Below are positions 7,374-13,764 of a stretch of DNA of 44,487 bases, in pieces. The stretch comes from a virus. The first letter of the stretch is position 1. The number at the start of each line of letters is the position of its first letter. Location of the stretch: positions 1 through 44,487 of the IMG/VR virus record IMGVR_UViG_3300037348_000018, one strand, 5' to 3'. The notes below the pieces were generated by a model. The model was not told the origin of the DNA. It saw nothing but the letters and a program-made list of their open reading frames with translations, and made no database searches. The translations under genes and the position numbers were made by a program.

Positions 7374-7381
7374 AGCTTACC
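7374..7381 (-). promoter_or_regulatory. Candidate leaderless -10 promoter (GGTAAGCT) for portal gene
   Basis: GGTAAGCT, 6 nt, ATG at 7367. It overlaps the end of the large terminase gene, so the box also encodes its last Trp and stop. Confidence 0.45.
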
Positions 7382-8912
7382 AGTAACTTGAGGCGTAGAA
7401 CGAATGCTCTGCCATTACATCTTCTGGGTGAAAAACCTCTCCCAGCTGGGGACCCGATACATCGTGCGAGATGGTAGACAAGATGGCAGCGTCCAAAGAG
7501 TCGGGAGAAGAGATACCAGACTTGCGCATCTGGTCCTTGCTCGTCATCGTGATAGAACCCCTGGTGCTGAAGTGATAAGTCTGGCTTATCATTTCCTCAC
7601 GAAGCTGATTGTCTTCGTAGTCTATGTCCAGCTGCTTGTTTGCAAGGAGTTCTCGAAACGTGTCGTAGTGCCACGCCCTGGCGTTTGTCCACCTTGCCGA
7701 ATCTGGCGAACCGTGAGATCCATTAATAGCGCCAACACTATAAACGGCGTCATTAAAATCGTCCAGCCTAAGAAGAGCGTCAACAACACCACCACCCACA
7801 CCGTTAACGTCAACATTGATAACATCCGCCATAACCCTTTGAGCATGTCCGTGCACTCTCCTTGCCGTTTCTATGAGGTCAAGCTTAGACCACTTGTCTA
7901 CAAGACGTACTTTTCCGCCTCGGTTAATGTACAAAACATTCTCATCTGAACCAAAACGAGCAACGTCCAAACCAAGCGTTGGTCGCACGGCATCATCATC
8001 TTCAAAGACCGTGTCGAATCCGTTGTCAATTACAAGCTGCGAGAAGAAAGTATTGTCGGCTTCGTCCGGGAACTCTCCCAGCACCTTGGCCTTGTAGCGT
8101 GCGGAGTCCTCGCCCCAGGCACGCTTCTTGTGCTCGACCCACTCAACGCTGGTAAGGCCATTTAAAAAATTTTTCTGATCTTCCTCTTCGGGGTAAACAA
8201 GCTCCTGAGTAAATGTTGGTAAATCAAAAGCGCTAATCGTATGGAGGGACCAGTCCTGCGATAGTTGAGGGTCAGTAAAAATTCTATGAAACTCAGTTCC
8301 TCTTCTATCTGGGTTGCCAATCGCGAGAATGCGGGAACCCTGACCAGTGGCCACTGCCTCAGCGGCCGTGAACATGTCCGTAGGAAGTCCACCAGCTTCG
8401 TCAAGGAAAACAAAAGTATTTCGCTTTCGAGTACCCTGGAAAGACGAAACAATGTCCTGGTCGCTGGGTCGCTTTCCGAATACCAAGAATTCTGCACCAT
8501 TAGTACCATCCAATTTCCACGCTAGTGTTTCCGTAATCCTACCCGGAAGTGGCCTATTGTTTACTTCTGCCATACCTTTGTTTACTTTAAGGTACGCGAA
8601 GATAACCTTCTCAATCTGCGACAACGTCGGCGCAGAGACAATACACAACGTTTCACTCGGCACGCCAGTGGCCACAATCCAGGTTATCAAGTCAGCCACC
8701 ACCGCGGACTTACCACAACCGTTAGCGCTCTTCACCGCGGTGCGAGATGAATCCATAAACCCAGCGACAATCTCCGACTGCTTGGAATACCAGCGCTTGC
8801 CGAGGACATCCACTAGCCAAGCCTCCGGGTCTGACTGGTACAGCCTCAGCTTGCTCTTGGCACGCATCTCCCCGATAGCAGAGTCGAGAACATCATTCAA
8901 ATATGTTGGCAT
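7377..8912 (-). CDS. terL: Terminase large subunit
   Basis: This 511-residue DNA-packaging motor has an N-terminal ATPase and a C-terminal nuclease. SANGCGKS (62-69) is the Walker A loop and FVFLDEAGG (167-175) holds the Walker B Asp-Glu. The RNase H-like nuclease starts at TLGLDVARFGSD (Asp316), continues with a VINVDVNGVGGG strand and ends with the acidic DSLDAAI motif. It pumps DNA into proheads through the portal. The start overlaps the small terminase gene by 20 bases, so the two subunits are made together. Length is normal for the family. Confidence 0.93.
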   Translation of the reverse strand: MPTYLNDVLDSAIGEMRAKSKLRLYQSDPEAWLVDVLGKRWYSKQSEIVAGFMDSSRTAVKSANGCGKSAVVADLITWIVATGVPSETLCIVSAPTLSQIEKVIFAYLKVNKGMAEVNNRPLPGRITETLAWKLDGTNGAEFLVFGKRPSDQDIVSSFQGTRKRNTFVFLDEAGGLPTDMFTAAEAVATGQGSRILAIGNPDRRGTEFHRIFTDPQLSQDWSLHTISAFDLPTFTQELVYPEEEDQKNFLNGLTSVEWVEHKKRAWGEDSARYKAKVLGEFPDEADNTFFSQLVIDNGFDTVFEDDDAVRPTLGLDVARFGSDENVLYINRGGKVRLVDKWSKLDLIETARRVHGHAQRVMADVINVDVNGVGGGVVDALLRLDDFNDAVYSVGAINGSHGSPDSARWTNARAWHYDTFRELLANKQLDIDYEDNQLREEMISQTYHFSTRGSITMTSKDQMRKSGISSPDSLDAAILSTISHDVSGPQLGEVFHPEDVMAEHSFYASSYW

Positions 8913-9399
8913 CTAAAATACTCCCTGCCCGCTTGAGCCCCTGCTCCACGAGGTCATCGACATCTTCGTCTGATGGTACACCCTCGAATGCTTTAAACCC
9001 GGCGATGATGTATTGCAGCGCTGCGTCAAACGCCTGGGCAAATATCTTTGCGTGCGCGGCGGTAATCTTTTGGATGTCATCATCCACTAGCTTGCGCCTT
9101 GCGTCTAAGCGATCGGACACTAGGCGGAGCGACTTCAGCACGACGTTAGCAACGGAGGCGAAGTCCTTCATCTCTACTTCGTCCAGCATCCCGAAAGCTT
9201 TGTCCTTCAGAGACGCGGCCTCAATCAGAAGCAGTCTCTCCTCCTGGCGGTCGGTCAGCCAGTCCTTGCTGTCCAGGAGATATGCGATACGCTCTGCGAT
9301 GTAACCGGGCTCTAGTCCCGTGGCCTCGGCAATCTCGACAGGCGACTTCCGGGCGAGGCTCAACAGCTTCTCGTCCAGGTTAGTACGTTCCAACTCCAT
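8893..9399 (-). CDS. terS: Terminase small subunit
   Basis: The 168-residue protein has an N-terminal helix-turn-helix-like region (SPVEIAEATGLEPGYIAERIAYLL, about 17-41 in two helices) for binding the packaging site, followed by long helices for ring assembly. It lies directly upstream of and overlapping terL. The ATG at 9399 is chosen because TAGAAT ends exactly 6 nt before it, the leaderless geometry seen at many genes here; a GTG at 9405 would add two residues and lies too close to the box. It opens the leftward late operon. Confidence 0.78.
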   Translation of the reverse strand: MELERTNLDEKLLSLARKSPVEIAEATGLEPGYIAERIAYLLDSKDWLTDRQEERLLLIEAASLKDKAFGMLDEVEMKDFASVANVVLKSLRLVSDRLDARRKLVDDDIQKITAAHAKIFAQAFDAALQYIIAGFKAFEGVPSDEDVDDLVEQGLKRAGSILDANIFE

Positions 9400-9405
9400 G
9401 CCCAC

Positions 9406-9413
9406 ATTCTACC
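9406..9413 (-). promoter_or_regulatory. Candidate late promoter -10 (GGTAGAAT) before small terminase
   Basis: GGTAGAAT followed by 6 nt and ATG. No convincing -35 at 17 bp. No Shine-Dalgarno sequence, so the late transcript probably begins at the start codon. Confidence 0.6.
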
Positions 9414-9710
9414 GTACTTGTAATGTATCGCCCTAGCGGATACAAACCAAGCACTCGTGACAAAAGCGTACCTAAACCTCTACACGTTTGGCCCATGTGT
9501 AAACCTAAGTTGGTTTTCAACAGCCTCGCATCGGCACGAACACGCGGATGTGGCTTGCAAATAGTATGCGCGGGCATCCTCGAGGGTCGAATCTGTGCGT
9601 ACACACATCCATGTATATGTGTACAAAACGTTCCATGTATATACGGAAATCAGCATCCGTGTATATACGGAAATTAGGTGTCAAAACCCTATCCTTGGTT
9701 ACAGGATTTG
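9414..9710. promoter_or_regulatory. Gene-free regulatory region upstream of the late operon
   Basis: About 300 bases without a convincing gene. It holds the three 24-bp repeats (9608-9679), a possible hairpin at 9693-9720 and the -10 box of the small terminase just to its left. Rightward ORFs here have no RBS and no protein-like composition. A control region for late transcription, a packaging site beside terS, or both are possible. Confidence 0.5.
9608..9679. repeat. Three direct repeats with exact 24-bp period (operator/iteron-like)
   Basis: Units start at 9608, 9632 and 9656. Each begins TCC(A/G)TGTATAT. Units 2 and 3 share TGTATATACGGAAAT and contain a dyad of the form TCCGT...ACGGA. The regular spacing on one DNA face and the inner palindrome suggest co-operative protein binding sites. 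It could be an operator array for the late operon, a replication iteron or a terminase recognition site. Confidence 0.7.
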
Positions 9711-9720
9711 TTACCCAAGG
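9693..9720 (-). terminator. Weak hairpin at the end of gene 9711-10007
   Basis: CCTTGG (9693-9698) and CCAAGG (9715-9720) are inverted and enclose the stop codon region; leftward the stem is followed by a short GGGTTTT run. The stem is only 6 bp with mismatches inside, so function is doubtful. Confidence 0.25.
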
Positions 9721-10007
9721 CTATCTTCTTCGTGCTGCATGTCGGGCCACTGCACGGCGTTGCGTTTCTTCGCATCAATGGCATCAAAGTAAGTGCCCTC
9801 AAGGTTCGTCTCTAAATGCTCAATCACGCTCAAAGCGAAAGCCAACTCCTTCGACACCCTGCTTTCAGCGTCAACCACAAAATCGACATGCTCGTAATAG
9901 AATTCCCACACCGTCTGGAACGCCTCGCGCTTCACCCGCAGCTCCTGGGCCAGCAGGTCATAGCAGTGCGCCATCCCCGCAATAAAATGTTCGTTGTCGT
10001 CGATCAT
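9711..10007 (-). CDS. Unknown 98-residue acidic protein upstream of late operon
   Basis: Not recognised. The ATG at 10007 has an excellent AGGAGG about 7 nt upstream, which decides the start over a longer frame beginning at 10049. The protein is acidic and mostly helical, with a compact central part rich in aromatic residues (WEFYYEHVDFVV). It is the only leftward gene between the early promoter region and the 24-bp repeats, so it is well placed to be a regulator of the late operon, but no helix-turn-helix is obvious. Confidence 0.7.
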   Translation of the reverse strand: MIDDNEHFIAGMAHCYDLLAQELRVKREAFQTVWEFYYEHVDFVVDAESRVSKELAFALSVIEHLETNLEGTYFDAIDAKKRNAVQWPDMQHEEDSLG

Positions 10008-10169
10008 GACTTCATCTCCTCCTGAGTATTCGCCATCAGAATAACACATAATCGGGTGTTGGAAATTTAAATTTGAAATTGAAAAAAATTAAACGCGCGG
10101 GTGGTCCGTACCCCAAAGCCCGCCCCGCGCGCTCCCCGGAATTGTTTCACCGCCGCGCCGCGTGACAAC

Positions 10170-10198
10170 TTGACAACCGCCGCCGCCCGTGGTATTGC
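10170..10198 (+). promoter_or_regulatory. Upstream copy of early promoter core (TTGACA)
   Basis: TTGACA at 10170-10175 is followed by a CCGCCGCCCGTG spacer and TATTGC 17 bp later. The block is a near copy of the promoter at 10311, 141 bp downstream. Its -10 match is poor, so it may be a decayed or weak promoter. Confidence 0.4.
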
Positions 10199-10220
10199 GC
10201 GCGCCCGCGTTCCACTTATA

Positions 10221-10250
10221 GCCCCGGAAGCCGCCGCCCCGGAAGCCGCC
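10221..10250. repeat. Tandem 15-bp repeat (two units)
   Basis: GCCCCGGAAGCCGCC occurs at 10221-10235 and again at 10236-10250, between the two early promoter cores. Confidence 0.8.
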
Positions 10251-10310
10251 CGCCATTACCACGCCCCGGGAGCTGCGCGCGACACGCCCCGAAAGAATTA
10301 GCCTAGGGTC

Positions 10311-10339
10311 TTGACAATTGCCGCCGCCCGTGAGATTAT
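10311..10339 (+). promoter_or_regulatory. Early promoter of GC-rich operon
   Basis: TTGACA at 10311-10316, 17-bp spacer, then GATTAT (4 of 6 to TATAAT). It lies 53 bases before the first gene of the GC-rich operon and matches a sigma-70-type promoter that a host polymerase could use immediately after infection. Confidence 0.65.
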
Positions 10340-10391
10340 CGGGTGCTGCCGCAATTGCCGCTGCACCCACCACGAAAGAAAGAAGCACACC

Positions 10392-10541
10392 ATGACAATC
10401 ACGACAACAAGCCACGCGGGCGACACGTTCACGTATCGCTTCGACCCCGGAAGCCGCGCCGCGGTGATGGTCTTCTATTGGGAGATGATGAGGGACGGCA
10501 AACTAGCCAGTTTCTCCGTCGACGGTGTGGCCGTAGCATGA
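10392..10541 (+). CDS. Unknown 49-residue early protein
   Basis: First gene of the GC-rich operon. The ATG at 10392 follows a purine-rich GAAAGAAAGAAG; the longer frame from 10311 would start inside the promoter. The small protein has a DTFTYRFD strand, a central helix (YWEMMRDGK) and a final strand (ASFSVDGVAV), suggesting a compact alpha/beta fold. Its stop overlaps the next start (ATGA). Function unknown; small proteins made first from a strong early promoter often act on host machinery, but nothing here proves it. Confidence 0.65.
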   Translation: MTITTTSHAGDTFTYRFDPGSRAAVMVFYWEMMRDGKLASFSVDGVAVA

Positions 10542-10681
10542 GCGCCCGAGGAACAATTGCGCCCCGGTTCATAGATCCGGAGACTTTGGCCATCGCGCGC
10601 CTAGTTGCCAAGGCTACGGGCGCAACGCTAGAGGAAGCGCTAGCTGACCAAGCGGAACTATTCCAAGGCGGGGAAGCATGA
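10538..10681 (+). CDS. Unknown 47-residue early protein
   Basis: Second gene, overlapping both neighbours by ATGA. The 47 residues form one helical stretch (ETLAIARLVAKATGATLEEALADQAELF) that looks like a two-helix or short DNA/protein-binding bundle. No family recognised. Coding status is supported by the unbroken chain of overlaps and by composition shared with the other genes of the operon. Confidence 0.55.
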   Translation: MSARGTIAPRFIDPETLAIARLVAKATGATLEEALADQAELFQGGEA

Positions 10682-10893
10682 ACCGCGCAAGATGGGCAGA
10701 CGTCGAACCCGTCGCCCCTAACTATTGGGGCCCCGGTGTCGGGTACCGCATATTCTGCGCGGGCGGGTGTGAACGCTCCAAAGAATTGGGGCATATCTCC
10801 GTGTGGGGACACCGCTACATATTCCACACCAAGACCGAGGCCCTAGCCGCGTGGCGTGAAGCTCACCCCCGCGAGAATGGAGACAACAAGTGA
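10678..10893 (+). CDS. Unknown 71-residue early protein
   Basis: Third gene. It contains CAGGCERS near the middle and a strongly aromatic core (VWGHRYIFHTKTEALAAW). The two cysteines spaced C-x3-C and nearby His could bind a metal, but the motif is not a known ribbon. ATGA overlap upstream; its stop overlaps the GTG of the next gene. Function unknown. Confidence 0.6.
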   Translation: MNRARWADVEPVAPNYWGPGVGYRIFCAGGCERSKELGHISVWGHRYIFHTKTEALAAWREAHPRENGDNK

Positions 10894-11330
10894 ACACGAC
10901 CACGACCACGACCCCGCCACACTTTGACAGTGTGGCCGCCATCATAGAAGCAGATAAGGCCGCGGGCTTCTTCTTCTTCTCTCCGGGCGGAATGCGCTTC
11001 TTTCAGTGTCGCGTTAGTCGCGAACTTATCGGCGGGCGCTTCTTCGTCACAAGCGAACAAGCGCCCAATGCGGCAGTATGGGGCGGCGCGCGCCGCTACA
11101 CCGTGAGGGAAGCCACCGCCGCGGGAATAGACACTGTGGGAGAATTTCAACAACACGCCACCCGCGCCCAAGCTATCGCTGCGGCTAAGGCGACGGCTAA
11201 GGCGGGGGCACTCTCGCTAATAGAGTGCCCCGCCCACGCGGGCGCGTTTGACTGCACACCATTCTGCCGCTTGTGTGAAGGCGCTCAAGAATACAACCCG
11301 GAACCGCTAACAGAAAGTGACACACCATGA
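10890..11330 (+). CDS. Conserved-type 146-residue protein with RFF-x-x-RV...GGRFFVTSEQ core
   Basis: The largest gene of the GC-rich operon starts with GTG at 10890. Its core (MRFFQCRVSRELIGGRFFVTSEQ, then RRYTVRE and GEFQQHATRAQAIAAAK) resembles small proteins I know from high-GC actinobacterial phages and conjugative elements, but whose function is not known to me. The C-terminal part holds four Cys (IECPAHAGAFDC and FCRLC), a possible zinc site. Overlaps both neighbours by 4 bases. Confidence 0.7.
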   Translation: MNTTTTTTPPHFDSVAAIIEADKAAGFFFFSPGGMRFFQCRVSRELIGGRFFVTSEQAPNAAVWGGARRYTVREATAAGIDTVGEFQQHATRAQAIAAAKATAKAGALSLIECPAHAGAFDCTPFCRLCEGAQEYNPEPLTESDTP

Positions 11331-11557
11331 ACCGCCAAGACTACCAAGCCATAGCCGCCGCCCTTGCGGGCCATGAGCGCCGCCTAACCTCTAGCACTCT
11401 CGACGCCCGGGGAAGCTTCAAAGACCTAGTGAACGACCTAATGCTAGTGATGGAAGAAGATAACTCGCGCTTTGACCGTTCGCGCTTTATCGCCGCGGTG
11501 TGGGATAACGCGAACGACTACCACGACCTAGAAGAACTCTCCGGGCGGTGGGTGTGA
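11327..11557 (+). CDS. Unknown 76-residue protein (small actinophage early family)
   Basis: The N-terminus MNRQDYQAIAAALAGHERR and the later RFDRSRFIAAV segment follow a pattern common in small early proteins of actinophages and actinobacterial plasmids: a Tyr-led helix, an acidic middle, and an FDRxRF-led helix. Function is unknown. ATGA overlap with the upstream gene and a 1-base overlap with the ATG at 11557. Confidence 0.65.
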   Translation: MNRQDYQAIAAALAGHERRLTSSTLDARGSFKDLVNDLMLVMEEDNSRFDRSRFIAAVWDNANDYHDLEELSGRWV

Positions 11558-11775
11558 TGAGGGCGGCCATCGAAACTGACCGCTTACTAGGTGGCGGGGC
11601 GCTTGTCTTCATCGACGGGCGCCACACCGCCGCGCGTCAATGGGAAGGTGTCCGCGCTCACTTGGAAAAAGAAGCGGGCGGCAAAGACTGTGGCCTAATT
11701 GGCGTGATGGTGTTCACGGACGACCCCAACTACCGGCCACGCTTCTCTCCCGGCCAGAAAGTGGCGACACGGTGA
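11557..11775 (+). CDS. Unknown 72-residue early protein
   Basis: Starts at ATG 11557, inside the stop of the previous gene (TGATG); an in-frame GTG at 11548 is possible but less economical. The alternation of short strands and one helix (ALVFIDGR, WEGVRAHLEKEAG, CGLIGVMVFTDD) suggests a small alpha/beta fold. No family recognised. Stop overlaps the GTG of the membrane protein gene. Confidence 0.6.
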   Translation: MRAAIETDRLLGGGALVFIDGRHTAARQWEGVRAHLEKEAGGKDCGLIGVMVFTDDPNYRPRFSPGQKVATR

Positions 11776-11939
11776 GCGCCTACGGTGTCACGGTGTCCGC
11801 GCTTCTTGTGGCTTGCTTCTTGGCCGCCGCCATCGAACCGCCCATCGCTTACATGGTACCGCTTGTGGCGTACGCGTGGGTTGTCTTGGCGTGGTGCTAC
11901 AAGCGGGAGACCGCGCCCCGATACCGCCGCAAGCGCTAA
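11772..11939 (+). CDS. Small membrane protein, 55 residues
   Basis: Last gene of the GC-rich operon, starting with GTG at 11772 (GTGA overlap). Two hydrophobic segments, about 5-20 and 25-42, joined by IEPP, and a short basic tail (RYRRKR), predict a two-span inner-membrane protein with cytoplasmic ends. Function unknown; roles in superinfection exclusion or in host membrane change are possible for an early membrane protein, by analogy only. Confidence 0.6.
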   Translation: MSAYGVTVSALLVACFLAAAIEPPIAYMVPLVAYAWVVLAWCYKRETAPRYRRKR

Positions 11940-11950
11940 CCCCTACCCGC

Positions 11951-11990
11951 GCGCCCCGCTACCCCTCACCGGGTGGCGGGGCGCTTCTTT
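11951..11990 (+). terminator. Rho-independent terminator ending GC-rich operon
   Basis: The arms GCGCCCCGCTACCC (11951-11964) and GGGTGGCGGGGCGC (11971-11984) pair over 14 bp with one T-G pair, a 6-base loop, then TTCTTT. It closes the early operon 12 bases after its last stop codon. Confidence 0.88.
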
Positions 11991-12336
11991 GCGCTTGTTC
12001 CATTGATCTAAATTTACCGCCGCGACTCAGTATCGGAGAAGACCGCCACCGCTAACCCAAGCCCCTCAAAATTGCCACCCGGTGCTATTGCTCACCCGGT
12101 GGCCATTGGCGCGCCTACGGGGCGGCCACCGCTTGGCGCGGGGGAATTAGCCGCCCCGGTGGGTGTCTGCACAAGTAGCCGCGGGCGCGGGTTACCCCTC
12201 ACAAGCCATAGGCGCCCCGCTCAGACACTTTTAGGCACCGCGGGTAGTAAGTACCGCCCCGGATATTCCAAGCGCTTAGAATGGCGCACAGAGCCGCAGC
12301 TAGCGAATTCCGACTTTTTGGGCAGATTCGCAATTG

Positions 12337-12366
12337 CAATAGGCGAAGCTCGCAGAAAAACACGGG
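12337..12366 (+). repeat. Dispersed 30-bp repeat, copy 1
   Basis: CAATAGGCGAAGC, 4 variable bases, then AGAAAAACACGGG. The same 13+4+13 arrangement recurs at 16659-16688 (26 of 30 identical). This copy continues into GCATTTTTT, making the 20-bp A-tract/T-tract element at 12356-12375. Confidence 0.85.
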
Positions 12367-12434
12367 GCATTTTTTCACTCCAGGAAATCTCAAGCTATAG
12401 CGAATTTCGATCGAAAAAACACGGGGCATTTTTT
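12356..12434. repeat. Two copies of AAAAACACGGGGCATTTTTT
   Basis: Identical 20-bp elements at 12356-12375 and 12415-12434, start-to-start distance 59 bp. Each has an A-tract and a T-tract flanking a GC core and could bend DNA or form a weak hairpin. Confidence 0.85.
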
Positions 12435-12472
12435 AGCCGCGCCCCTTTAGAAACACATACACACTATGTCAC

Positions 12473-12500
12473 TATAATACTATTATTAGAATATAGTATT
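12473..12500. promoter_or_regulatory. AT-rich dyad with TATAAT
   Basis: AATACTAT (12476-12483) and ATAGTATT (12493-12500) form an inverted repeat with a 9-base spacer. A perfect TATAAT sits at 12473-12478 but has no good -35. Candidate operator, promoter or origin melting site. Confidence 0.5.
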
Positions 12501-12593
12501 CTATGTTAAGAACACGGTGTATCTCATTCCCACATCCCACTGGATTACTCAAAACTTTTCCCCAACTATTTTCGCGACACGCCGAATCACCAC

Positions 12594-12622
12594 TTGACAC
12601 CATCAAAACCCTATGGCATAGT
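12594..12622 (+). promoter_or_regulatory. Promoter of the second early operon
   Basis: TTGACA at 12594-12599, 17-bp spacer, CATAGT at 12617-12622 (4 of 6 to TATAAT). Expected start is near 12629, about 35 bases before the first gene of a long co-directional series reaching 25 kb. Confidence 0.65.
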
Positions 12623-12662
12623 CAATGTCATACTACCCACAACACAGGAATGGACATAGGAT

Positions 12663-12941
12663 ATGGAAATCAAAATCGCAACCATCGGAGAGCGCGGCAC
12701 CACCTGGCAGGACGTTACCCTCGATGAGGAGGAAGAGGAAACCATGCTCACGGAAGAGGAAGGCATGGAAAGATACGACGCCATGCTAGACGAATGCTAC
12801 GAGCCCTACAACATGGCTGGAATGGTACACATGCCCTCAGACATCCTCAAAGAATGTGACCCCATCGCCTACCGTGTCGGATTCAGCGACTACGCCGACT
12901 CATTAGCCGAAGATGGCACACCCGTAGAGGGCTGGGTTTGA
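12663..12941 (+). CDS. Unknown acidic 92-residue protein
   Basis: First gene after the promoter at 12594. The ATG at 12663 follows AGGAATGGACATAGGAT; spacing of a clear SD is uncertain. The protein is very acidic (EEEEE near residue 22) and ends in a region with DPIAYRVGFSDYADSL. No domain recognised. Acidic small early proteins sometimes mimic DNA or bind host proteins, but there is no direct evidence here. Confidence 0.65.
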   Translation: MEIKIATIGERGTTWQDVTLDEEEEETMLTEEEGMERYDAMLDECYEPYNMAGMVHMPSDILKECDPIAYRVGFSDYADSLAEDGTPVEGWV

Positions 12942-12988
12942 ATCGATCGAAACTAACAGGCAATAACCAAAACAACGAAGGGGAAATA

Positions 12989-13309
12989 ATGGGAAACAGA
13001 AACAGCGTCAAGGTAACCTACAGCACCGGAGACTCCATCTATCTTTATTCACACTGGGGAGGCTCCGAGCTGCCAGGACTCGTTGAGCGCGTAGCGCTTA
13101 CATCGAGCAGGCTCCATGACGAAAGCTATTTCACGCGGGTGCTATTCTGCGCCATGCTTGGAGACGACCTCCAGGACTGGCGGGGTGAGACGGGTTTCGG
13201 GATTGCGCCATACGTGGTGGACCACGACCACGATAACCGAATGGTTCACGTTGACTACACCCGCAGGACCGATAGCGGCGCTCCGCTGATATACCAGGGC
13301 AACGAATAG
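12989..13309 (+). CDS. Unknown 106-residue protein
   Basis: Start ATG 12989 is chosen because GAAGGGGAAATA lies directly before it; the frame opens earlier at 12938 without RBS. Beta-rich start (SVKVTYSTGDSIYLYSHWGG), then helical middle and DHDHDN loop near the C-terminus. The first part recalls small proteins annotated only as hypothetical in actinophages. No enzyme motif. Confidence 0.65.
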   Translation: MGNRNSVKVTYSTGDSIYLYSHWGGSELPGLVERVALTSSRLHDESYFTRVLFCAMLGDDLQDWRGETGFGIAPYVVDHDHDNRMVHVDYTRRTDSGAPLIYQGNE

Positions 13310-13383
13310 ATTTTCTCGTGGTGGGAAAACGTCCTGGGCACGACGCGAAACTACCCCACATAATCCAAACGAAGGGAAGCAGC

Positions 13384-13542
13384 GTGAGCGATAGGGAATG
13401 GAAAGACGGAGACGACTCCGAGATGTACGACGATGGTTACGACCAGGGAGTGAAGGACGCCTATGACTATGTCATCAAGGAGCTGGGTCTCAACATCAAG
13501 GACTCGGACCTGCTCAAGGCTCTAGGGGTTAGCGGGAAGTAA
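13384..13542 (+). CDS. Unknown acidic 52-residue protein
   Basis: GTG start at 13384 preceded by CGAAGGGAAGCAGC, part of a 27-bp block repeated before the next gene. The protein has a tyrosine/aspartate-rich N-terminal part (DDGYDQGVKDAYDYVIKELG) forming a probable helix. The frame extends upstream to 13318 but without RBS. Function unknown. Confidence 0.6.
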   Translation: MSDREWKDGDDSEMYDDGYDQGVKDAYDYVIKELGLNIKDSDLLKALGVSGK

Positions 13543-13587
13543 GTGGCGGCTAACCCAACCAAAACAATCCAACCGAAGGGAACCAGC

Positions 13588-13764
13588 GTGAGAATCACTA
13601 TCCACGAAACATACGAGTACGAGGTAGAGGCAGAAAGCGCGGAGCAGGCGCGGGAGCTCTTCGAGCAATACCGTGATGGCGGCGAAGATGCCGAACTCAT
13701 CACCGGTGTGAGATTCAATCAGAACTACCTGCACACCTACGACGAAAACATGGAGGAGCTATAG
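13588..13764 (+). CDS. Unknown 58-residue protein
   Basis: GTG start at 13588 preceded by CGAAGGGAACCAGC, almost the same leader as gene 13384-13542. The fold appears as beta (RITIHETYEYEVEA), helix (SAEQARELFEQY), beta (ITGVRF), which resembles a small domain often found in phage early proteins. A longer frame from 13543 would abut the upstream gene but ignore the RBS. Stop overlaps the next GTG. Confidence 0.6.
   Translation: MRITIHETYEYEVEAESAEQARELFEQYRDGGEDAELITGVRFNQNYLHTYDENMEEL

Larger units (their letters stand above)
10023..10391. promoter_or_regulatory. Divergent control region between leftward and rightward genes
   Basis: This stretch separates gene 9711-10007 (leftward) from the first early gene at 10392. 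It begins AT-rich, with the palindrome AAATTTAAATTT at 10063-10074, and switches abruptly at about 10090 to very GC-rich DNA. It holds two near-identical TTGACA promoter cores (10170 and 10311) and a tandem 15-bp repeat (10221-10250). No convincing gene lies in it. Confidence 0.65.
12001..12662. other. Largest gene-free region: repeats, AT-rich dyad, promoter
   Basis: The 5' half is GC-rich, with CACCCGGTG at 12076-12084 and 12093-12101 and its inverted form CACCGGGTG at 11967-11975 inside the terminator. The 3' half turns AT-rich at about 12330 and holds two copies of AAAAACACGGGGCATTTTTT, a 28-bp AT-rich dyad (12473-12500) and a promoter (12594). An ORF of 145 codons crosses it but has no RBS and runs through the repeats. 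A replication origin, an untranslated RNA or a complex control region would all fit. Confidence 0.55.

Noticed and set aside
9608-9679. CRISPR-like array
   Set aside because: The three units are direct tandem repeats without unique spacers of constant length between repeats.
9423-9985. Rightward frames of 84 and 145 codons across the 24-bp repeats
   Set aside because: They read through the repeats and antisense to the well-started gene 9711-10007; no RBS.
10089-10415. Gly/Arg-rich leftward frame of 108 codons and the overlapping Ala/Pro-rich rightward frame 10101-10301
   Set aside because: High GC gives long open frames by chance; both lie over two promoter cores and a tandem repeat and have no RBS.
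12072-12509. Rightward 145-codon frame in the gene-free region
   Set aside because: It has no RBS, begins in the GC-rich repeats, crosses both 20-bp elements and the AT-rich dyad, and its composition changes with the DNA, not as one protein.
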